Positions 1-8,400 of a stretch of DNA of 15,580 nucleotides are shown one piece after another. The position numbers were made by a program, and so were the translations under genes. Where the stretch lies: positions 1 to 15,580 of the forward strand of contig CAJOHP010000028.1 of NCBI GenBank assembly GCA_905234355.1, read 5' to 3'. Positions within the stretch are counted from its first letter, which is position 1, and each line of letters begins with the position of its first letter. The notes under the pieces are model-generated. The model was given only the letters and a program-made list of their open reading frames with translations, was not told the DNA's origin and searched no databases. This DNA comes from an uncultured Prevotella sp. (lineage in GTDB: Bacteria; Bacteroidota; Bacteroidia; Bacteroidales; Bacteroidaceae).

Positions 1-25
1 GCATTATACTTTAAGTTTTTAGCCC

Positions 26-1171
26 ATGAAGCGCCTCTTCCTGCCCCTCCTGCTCGCCTGCTCAGAGGGCTCAGAGACCCCATCCTCCCAGGAGTCACAG
101 GAGCCCCAGGACGACACCCCCATCGCCTTCAGCGGCTCGCTCGGCGCCGCCGAGGCCGTGACGCGCGCCACAACGCAGCCACTCGAGGCAACGACACACT
201 CCTTCACCGTCTACGGCTACAAGAACACCACCTACGACCCTGCCACCGCCACCTACGACGGACTGCAGACGGTGATGCCCGCCTTCGTCGTGAACTGGGT
301 GGAGAACACCGCCCACACCACCACGACCAACACCCACGACTGGGAGTATGTGGGGCAGGCCGCCGACCAGACCGTCAAGTACTGGGACTGGAGCGCCACG
401 GCCTACCGCTTCTTCGCCACGGCCGAGAGCCACGCCTACGACAGCACCAAGGAGACCGCCGAGCAGCACGCAGCCCACACCCCCCAGTGGGCCACCCCGT
501 CGGCTCAGGAGCCCCAGACGATAACAGTGACCCTTGCTGCCGACGCCTCATCGGACGACGCCATCACGGCCACACCCTACTACACCCACCTGTGGTTCTC
601 GACCGGCGACCCCGTGGCATTCCCCGACAAGCTGTTCGGAAGACCTGTGCTGCTGGAGTTTGTGAAGCCCTTCACACGCGTGCGATTCCTATTTAAATAT
701 GCGTACCCGCGCGAGGGTATCGAACTGGAAGGAAAAAGTTTCAGGCCCACTGACAGCTCAAAGAAGATAGCCCGCAAAGGCACGGTCAGCGTGATATACC
801 CCCTGACTGGGACAGAGACGCACGAGCGCTTTGCGTCGGTGCCAGACGCCGGCGATGCCAAGCCAATAGACGAATTTGCCGAGGACTTCGACCCAGAGGA
901 TGACGGCAAGACATATACCGAAACCGACCACGGATGGTACATGGTGCTGCCCAACCCCGACAACGCAGAGACTTACACGCTGCAGGTGAAGGTGAACGGC
1001 GAGACCAAGATTGCTTCCGTGCCGGCAGAATACATGCAATGGCTGCCAGGCTACAGCTACACCTACATCTTCAAGGTCACCGACGAGGGCGGTGTGGAGA
1101 TAGGAGGAGTAGAATATGCAGCGACACCTTGGGTGGACATGGAGGCCGACTGGACTGTGTATAACTGGTAA
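26..1171 (+). CDS. Fimbrillin-like outer-membrane lipoprotein (first of two)
   Basis: Protein of 381 residues, complete in the window. An in-frame TAG at 20-22 stops any upstream extension, so the ATG at 26 is the first possible start. The signal is very short: Lys2-Arg3, a Leu/Phe-rich core, then lipobox LLAC with the lipidated Cys12. An acidic, Ser/Gln-rich linker follows. The mature start shows the usual order of Bacteroidales fimbrillin-like proteins: an IAFSG strand (33-37), a TRATT motif (46-50), then SFTVYGYKN (59-67). The end also fits: a YSYTYIFKV strand, a turn, and ATPW about 15 residues from the C terminus. Family members are pilus shaft, anchor or tip subunits, or surface lipoproteins of unknown ligand; which applies here cannot be seen. 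No Shine-Dalgarno is visible, as is common in this phylum. The fimbrillin-like assignment rests on motif pattern, not on a search. Confidence 0.82.
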   Translation: MKRLFLPLLLACSEGSETPSSQESQEPQDDTPIAFSGSLGAAEAVTRATTQPLEATTHSFTVYGYKNTTYDPATATYDGLQTVMPAFVVNWVENTAHTTTTNTHDWEYVGQAADQTVKYWDWSATAYRFFATAESHAYDSTKETAEQHAAHTPQWATPSAQEPQTITVTLAADASSDDAITATPYYTHLWFSTGDPVAFPDKLFGRPVLLEFVKPFTRVRFLFKYAYPREGIELEGKSFRPTDSSKKIARKGTVSVIYPLTGTETHERFASVPDAGDAKPIDEFAEDFDPEDDGKTYTETDHGWYMVLPNPDNAETYTLQVKVNGETKIASVPAEYMQWLPGYSYTYIFKVTDEGGVEIGGVEYAATPWVDMEADWTVYNW

Positions 1172-1185
1172 AAAAGAACAGAACA

Positions 1186-2370
1186 TTGAAGAAGAAAGAA
1201 ACCATAGCAAGACGAACAAGGCGCATAAGCCCCATGAGCCTTATGAGTCCTATAAGGCTCATGGCCCTCATCGGCCTTATAGGCCTCATCGGCAGCTGCA
1301 CTGACCACGACGACCTGGCCGTTGAGGCCACCAGGCCGGCCGAGGCCGTGATTGGTGAGGTGAGGGGCTACACGCCCTATTACGACGAGACCATCCTGTC
1401 CGGCAGCCCCACGAGGGCATGGGCCCCACCCTCCGGCTACACCGCCTACGAGGATGGCGACATGCCCATCAGCATCGCCTTCACGCAGGATGACGTGGAG
1501 CCACAGACGGGCCACTTCTTCAAGAGCTCTGGCAAGTGGCGCACCAACATAGACGAAATCGAAGCCGGCAACTACTTCCTCTATGGCTATATACCCAACA
1601 ATCCCGGCATCGCTTTCAGCGTGACCGACCGCGACGGTACCAATGCCCACTACAGCAGTGGGGCGCGCGTATCCTTGCAGAATGTGCCGGCCGTCATGCC
1701 CAACAACCTATGCGTGGTGATAGGCGCTAAAGACGGCACCGACGCCGAGACCGTGACAGGACTGCGCAAGGGCGACTTCGCCTATAACGCCAAGGCCATC
1801 AGTAGCAACACTGACGGCGGCAACTACGTCTTCCTGCTCTTCGACCACCTCTATGCCGCGCTGCGCATCAAGATGAGGGTGCATGGCGACTATGATGCCC
1901 TGCGCACCATCAAGCTGAAGTCGCTGAGCCTGAAGATAGAGGCCGGCGAGACGACGAGCGCCACGAAGACCGACATCGTCATAGACCTGAAGGCTACCGA
2001 CGGCACAGACCCCATACAGAGCATCACCTACACCCCGAACGGAGAGGCCATCAGCGAGCCGCTGGAGTTCTGGTCGTCGGCCGCCGGCGACACGCTGACC
2101 ACCAGCTACAGCACCTTCACAGGCCACTTCATGCCGCAAGACATCACCACACTCGTCCTGACCAGCGTCTACGACGTCTACGACAAGAAGGGCAACCTGC
2201 TACGCCAGGACTGCAAGGCCACCAACACGATGGCGCTGAGAGACCTGCTCACGGAGCAGACGACCACGCGCCGCGGCTGCCGATACACGATAAACATGAC
2301 CATCAAGCCAACATATCTCTACGTGCTTTCGGAGCCCGACCTGAACAATCCCACAGTGACGATAGACTAA
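1186..2370 (+). CDS. Fimbrillin-like outer-membrane lipoprotein (second), TTG start
   Basis: Protein of 394 residues starting 14 bases after the previous stop. The TTG at 1186 is preferred because it gives a basic n-region (MKKKETIARRTRR), and the next gene has a related TTG leader. In-frame ATGs at 1234, 1243 and 1261 are alternatives. The hydrophobic core is a three-residue repeat (LMA, LIG, LIG, LIG) encoded by 9-bp DNA repeats, ending at lipobox IGSC with Cys38. The next residues, TDHDD, are acidic. Family features are PTRAW (75-79), FLLFDHLYAALRIKMRV at about 216-232 (the conserved strand pair of fimbrillin-like proteins), and a tail containing PTYLYVLSEPDLNNP. Both fimbrillin-like genes share only the general pattern, so this is a paralogous or divergent pair rather than a recent duplication. 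Likely role: pilus component or surface lipoprotein working with the giant protein downstream. The exact role is unknown. Confidence 0.8.
   Translation: MKKKETIARRTRRISPMSLMSPIRLMALIGLIGLIGSCTDHDDLAVEATRPAEAVIGEVRGYTPYYDETILSGSPTRAWAPPSGYTAYEDGDMPISIAFTQDDVEPQTGHFFKSSGKWRTNIDEIEAGNYFLYGYIPNNPGIAFSVTDRDGTNAHYSSGARVSLQNVPAVMPNNLCVVIGAKDGTDAETVTGLRKGDFAYNAKAISSNTDGGNYVFLLFDHLYAALRIKMRVHGDYDALRTIKLKSLSLKIEAGETTSATKTDIVIDLKATDGTDPIQSITYTPNGEAISEPLEFWSSAAGDTLTTSYSTFTGHFMPQDITTLVLTSVYDVYDKKGNLLRQDCKATNTMALRDLLTEQTTTRRGCRYTINMTIKPTYLYVLSEPDLNNPTVTID
1222..1293 (+). repeat. 9-bp tandem repeat, 8 units, in the lipoprotein signal
   Basis: Eight contiguous 9-base units follow CNYATNRGN: CGCATAAGC, CCCATGAGC, CTTATGAGT, CCTATAAGG, CTCATGGCC, CTCATCGGC, CTTATAGGC, CTCATCGGC. 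The array is in frame, and each unit encodes three residues (RIS, PMS, LMS, PIR, LMA, LIG, LIG, LIG). Because the core is nearly self-complementary (YYYATRRR), the reverse strand carries the same type of repeat. It supplies the hydrophobic core of the signal peptide of the 1186-2370 gene. Gain or loss of a unit would keep the frame and change core length by three residues. Confidence 0.85.
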
Positions 2371-2421
2371 AGAATCACCCCACCCTACTGAGGGGCAAGG
2401 GACAAGAAATATAAGAAAGAA

Positions 2422-5400
2422 TTGAAAAAGAAATTTATCATAGTAAGAAGAGCAGTGAGCCGGAAGGTGCTCATGAGCCTCATAGGGTCTATGAGGCCTA
2501 TGGGACTCATGGGGCCTATGGAGCGCCTGTTGCTGACTTTTTCATTTATCATTTTCCATTTATCTTTTAGCGTGGCGCAGATCAAGATAGGCGGCAACGT
2601 CTATGGCGGCGGCAACCACGCCGAGGTGAAAGGCAGTACAAAGGTGACGGTGAAGGCCGGTGACATAGGTGCTGTCATCGACCCTGATGCAAAGCGACCG
2701 TTAGAAGACCCAAGGGGAAGGGTGTTCGGCGGCGCACGCATGGCCAACGTGGGCGGCAACACCTTCGTACACATCGACGGTGAGAACGCCACCGACTATA
2801 TCGTAGTCAACCAGGTGTATGGCGGCAACGACATCGCCGGACACATAGGCACTGCCTCCGACGTGAGAGAGACAGTACCCACAGAACTGACTGCCGTCAA
2901 GACCGACCCCGCTGATGATGACCCGAAGAAGAATGCTGTCGACAGCACCTTCAACAGCTATGTGCGCGTGAGCACCAAGGTAGGGACGCCAGCCGTCTAC
3001 TATACTGCTGAAGAGATAGCCGCCGCAGCGACCAATAGTCCCGCTTGGGGCAAGACCGTCAACCACGTGAAGACAGCCGCTGTACCTGCTGCCGATGCCA
3101 AGAAGGTGTATATCGGTCAGCTCTTCGGCGGTGGCAACGGCGACTACTATTACGAACAGTCGACAGCCAACGGCAAGACCACCCACTATATCTATAGCAA
3201 GGATCCCGCAGAAGGCGGAACACTGGTAGAGACAATCGTCACTGACGAAGGCAAGGTGGGCTTCCAAGTGCCCGAGATAGACAGCACCTACCTTGAGGTG
3301 GTGGGCGGCTCCATCGTCTATGCCTACGGTGGCGGCAACAATGCTACGGTGAAGGAGCATACACTCATCCACGTCGACAATCCGAGCGCGGTGGTGAACC
3401 ATATCTATGTGGATGAAGATGGCGTTGAAAGCACCACAGCTACAGAGACATCGCACGAAGGCTACACCGACCTGCTGACCAACGAGCGCTTCTTGGAGAT
3501 GGGCATCAACACCACCTTCTCTAAGCCCAGTAGCGGCGAGTTCCAGATAGGCCGCTTCTTCGGCGGCAACAATCTGGCCACGATGGACATTATGCCTTCG
3601 TGGAACCTGCTGGGTGGCAAAATACGCGACCTCTACAGTGGTGGCAACCGCGGCATGATGACCTCTCCGAAGGGGCTGCTCTTGGAGATTCCTGCCATCT
3701 CGACCCTGGTGGCCGACAACATCTTCGGCGGATGCCGAATGGCCGACGTGAAGCCGCTGGTGAACGGCGAATACATACCCGTCACCAACCTGCCCGGCTA
3801 CTATTTCCCCAATGAACTGGCAGCCCGTGTGCTCGTACGCGGTGGCGATGTCAACAATGTGTATGGCGGTAACGATGTGACGGGTACCGTCTATGGCGGT
3901 AACGCCGTGGGTATCTATGCCTCGGTACGCGGCAACGTCTATGGTGGCGGCAACGGTGCCTATCCCTATACCGACGGCGATGGTTTCAAGAACGATGCCA
4001 CCTTCGGCGACCTCTACTACTCACTTGAATCCGACGGCTACTCACCGCGCGCGCTCAATGCCTTCCGTCCGAATGCCGAGCAGGTGTCTATCCGACTGGC
4101 CGGCACCGATGCCATGCATCCTACCATCGTCAGGGGAGCCATCTATTGTGGCGGCAACTGTGCCTCTATCGCCACAAAGAAACCCAACCCACTGCTGGAA
4201 CTCAAGATAGGCTCACACGTCATTGCCGACCAGGTATTCCTGGGCAACAATGGCGCAGAGATGGTTGACCCCACCATTCTAAAGCAGTATGCCACCGCAG
4301 GCTTCACTACGATTAACATGACGAGTAAGACGGATTTTGCCGACTATATGGAGGGTGTGGCAATGAACCTGCAGCCTCGCATCACTTTCGACCAGACGGC
4401 TAATGGCGACCCCGCCAACTACGAGGAATACTCGAGCTATGTGGGCAGCTTCTTCTGTGGCGGTAATGTGGGCAGCATGTCGATCCCCGGCAAGAACACC
4501 TATAGCATCAGCCACAAGCTGAACATTTTCGATAAGTTCGTGGGAGGCTGCAACAATGCCTATGTAGCAGAACAGTTTGCTGAAGACGGCACAAAGTTGA
4601 ATGCCATCTACGACGGTGGTGTACTGGGCAGTGCCAGTGAGCGTCCCACCTATACCGACGGTGACAACAACGTCAAAGACCGTCTGGAAATCAACCTCGA
4701 GAACCTGACCATCACCCCGCTGCGTTGGAACAACCCTCTGACGAAGCAGTATCTTATCTGGAACACCAACAAGTGGCAGACAGTCTATACTGCTGTAGAG
4801 AAGGGTACCACCCTGACGGCTGGCGAGACTTACTACACCTCGGAAACCGGAGACGGTGAGTTCACGGCTACGGCAGATCAAAAAGCAGATGCTTCAACCT
4901 ATGAAAAGGGCGAAGACTTCGTAGCCGTCGCCCGCGATCCGTCCGACCACGACATCCGCCTGTTGGAAGGCAACGTCTATGGCGGCTGCTACAACAGCGG
5001 CCACGTGAACGGCAACGTAGTCATCAACATCAACGAAGACGTGATGCAGCGCAGCGAGATCTTCGGCACCGGACCGAGCCGCTATGGCAAGGTAGCCTCC
5101 GGCGTAGAGCTTAAAGACCAGCGCGACGATGAGATGGCCGTAGCCCTGTCGGTCTTCGGTGGCGGCTGCGGTGAGGGCACTGAGATATGGGGCAGCTCCA
5201 CCGTGAACCTGAACAACGGCTATACCTTCCAGATATTCGGTGGCGGCGAAGAGGGCATCGTGGGCCGTAAGAAGTTCGATGTCAACGGCGACCCCGTGCT
5301 CGACGAGGACGAGCACTTCGTCTATGAGTACGACCCGCGCTACAGCGCCATCGTGAACCTCAACGGAACCACCCCCGTCTACTCCAGCACCGATGTTGCC

Positions 5401-8400
5401 GAGAACCTGGCCGAAACCGAGTATATCTATGGCGGTGGCAGTGAGGGCGATGTGTGTGGCAACACCTACGTCAACCTGGGCAACGGTCGCATCTACGATG
5501 CCTTCGGTGGTGCCAGCGATGCCGACATCCTCGGTCATACCGAGGTCTATATCGGCAGGCAGCCCAACGGCAGCGGCGGCTATAAGGACGGCTTCCCCTG
5601 GGTGCGTGATATCGTGTATGGCGGCAACGACTTCGGCGGCACCATCCATGGCGCCTACGAGGACGACTACAACTTCGAGGCCCGACTGCGCAACTACGCC
5701 ACCGACAAGACATCGCTGCACGGCACACCGACCAACGGAGCACCCGGTCTGCTGCAGTCATCGTCGTACGTAGCGTATCTGCAAGGTCGTGTCGATACCA
5801 TCTTCGGTGGCGGCTACGGCTGCTATAACTACACGCTTGATAAGTATGAAGGTGCTTCGATGCCCTATCAGGCCAGCTCCTTCGTCAACATACGTCCGAA
5901 GACCCACGACCAGAATGCCCTCAAGGGTGTCTTCGGTGGTGGAACGGGCTATCCTAAGGAGCGCGAGGGCGACAAGTCGCAGGACCGCAGCTACGTGCTC
6001 ATCGACATCCCCGACGGCATGACTAAGTTTGCAGCCACCGAGGTCTTCGGAGCCGGTGCCTACAACGGTCTTGGCATGCGCTATACCAAGGCCGAGACAA
6101 CAGCCGAGGCCTTCAAGCTCGACCAGGCTTCAGCCATTATCGACCTGCTCCACGGACAGGTGGGCAATGCCTACGGCGGCAGCTTCAACGAAGGCAACAC
6201 GCGCCGTACGGTAATCAACGTGCCCGCTCTATCGACCATCAAGATAGGAAACATCTTCGGTGGTGCCTACGGTACGCAGATCCTGCCCTCTTGCGATGTC
6301 TATGAGAGCCACGTCAACTACAACAACACCAGCGAGAATGCTCGTGTCACCGGCAACATCTACGGTGGCAACGACAGCGAGCGCCGCACGCTCTACACCC
6401 AGGTGAACATCTCCTCGCCCGTATGGTCGAACAAGGAGAAAGGCTATCTGGCCCGAGTCTATGGTGCCGGCAAGGGTATCGACACGTGGTCGGAATACAC
6501 CGAGGTGAACCTGAACAAGGGCGCTAAGGTCTATGAGGTCTATGGCGGTGGCGAGATGGGACACGTGCTCAACGCCGAGAGTGTGCAGAAGTATATGGAC
6601 CTCTACAAGAGCAAACCCTCCGCACAGATTTCTGCCCAAGACCCCTTGTGGAGCAAGGCCGAAAGGTGGGATGGTGCTGTAGGCACCGGCACGATAAAAG
6701 CGGCATACGCTGACAAATGGGCCTCTGACTGGAAGGATGCCTGGACGTTCGGCGACTACTATGAGCCTAATGCAGACTTCTCCAACTACGTCGGCAACGC
6801 TGTCACGAACCTTACCAATACTGTACTGGTGAAAACGGCCGGCATGGACGACCGCGACTACAGCGGCTATACCACAGAAGAGAAAGCCAAGCGGCAATAC
6901 AGATATAACACCAACGTGCTCATCAACGAGGGAGCCACTGTGGTGAACTATGCCTACGGTGGCGGTCTGGGTGATGCCAGCGTACACCTGAGCGGCGACA
7001 TCTACGGCTCTACCTATATTGCCCTGCTTGGCGGCACCGTCAATAAGGACATCTATGCCGCCTGCACCAGTGGCTCCGTCGACGATGTCTTCGATGTGGG
7101 AGCCTATAACGCCAGCACCAACACTACCGGCTTCACCGCCACTGCCAATGCCTACGTCAAGGGCGGCACCTGTCGCAACGTCTATGGCGGCGGCTGGAAA
7201 GGCGATGTGGGCGCTCATATCGACCCCTCCACGCACACCACGACCAACGACATCACTATAGCACCCACCAATGATATCCCCGGAGAGACGCATGTCGTCA
7301 TAGGCGACATCGGTGGCACCAGTTTCACCAATGGCATACCCGCCATACAGCGTAATGCCTATGGTGGCGGTGAGGGTGAGGCATCCGATGGCGGTATGAT
7401 CTTCGGTACCACGCACCTGACGCTCAACAATGGCTACATAGGCTACGCCTACAATGCCGAGGGCACCGACGATTCTGAGACCACCGACTTCGACGAGCGC
7501 TATGAAGAGAAGATAGAGGACGAGACCAAGACCATGCCCAATACCTGGCTTAGCGAGGCTGGCTGCTTGTTTGGCGGCGGTTACACCGACAATAGCTATG
7601 TAGACAAGACCGTAGTCAACATCTTTGGCGGCCACGTACGCAACAGTGCCTTCGGTGGCGGCGAGGTGGCAGCCATCGGTCGCGGTGACATGAAGGCCAA
7701 GGCCGGCGGCAGCGACTATGAGCTGAAGGGCATCTACCGTCCGGGCAAGACGCTGATTGAGATGTTCGGTGGTCATGTCTATCAGAATGTCTATGGCGGC
7801 GGACGCGGCTACAACAACCTCAACGAGGTGGGCTCACTCCACAGCTCCGGCTTCGTGTTCGGACAGACCGAGGTACACATCCATGGCGGCGAGATAGGTA
7901 CCATGGCTGGTGTGGCCGACGGCGACGGCAACGTCTTTGGCGGCGGCGACGTGGGACATGTATATAGTGCCCTTGAGGCCGATGACGGCACCTTCTATAA
8001 AGGCGTGAAGATTGGCCAGCGCTATGCCGATGCACACCAGGGCTATTACTTCAAACACTCCTGGGCCGACACTGGCGAAGGCAGCGGCTTCATCATGGAC
8101 GGCAAAGAGAACATCTTCACTGAGGACTGCAAGGTCGTTGTAGAGCCTAACTTGAAGGTCACCTCGCCTGTCACCATCAACGGTCACAGATATGCGATTG
8201 GCGACTATGTGCCCATCGACGACCTGAACACCCTGAAGAACAAGGTGACCGATGCCGACACCTGGGCTTGTCTGGATGCTTCGGGCATCATCATCCACAA
8301 CGCCGTGTTCGCGGGCGGTAATATGCCTTCGGGCGCGCTGGCCACCAGTGCCAACACGGCCTCCGTCTTCGGCAATGCCACCGCCTCCGTTCATGACATC

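Noticed and set aside
1..25. Possible promoter or upstream gene end before the first lipoprotein gene
   Set aside because: The T/A-rich stretch loosely resembles a Bacteroidetes -7 element, and TAG at 20-22 could end an upstream gene, but 25 bases are too few to decide.
2383..2394. Small inverted repeat CCCT-ACTG-AGGG in the gap before the giant gene
   Set aside because: Only a 4-bp stem and no T-tract; expected often by chance, so not called a terminator.
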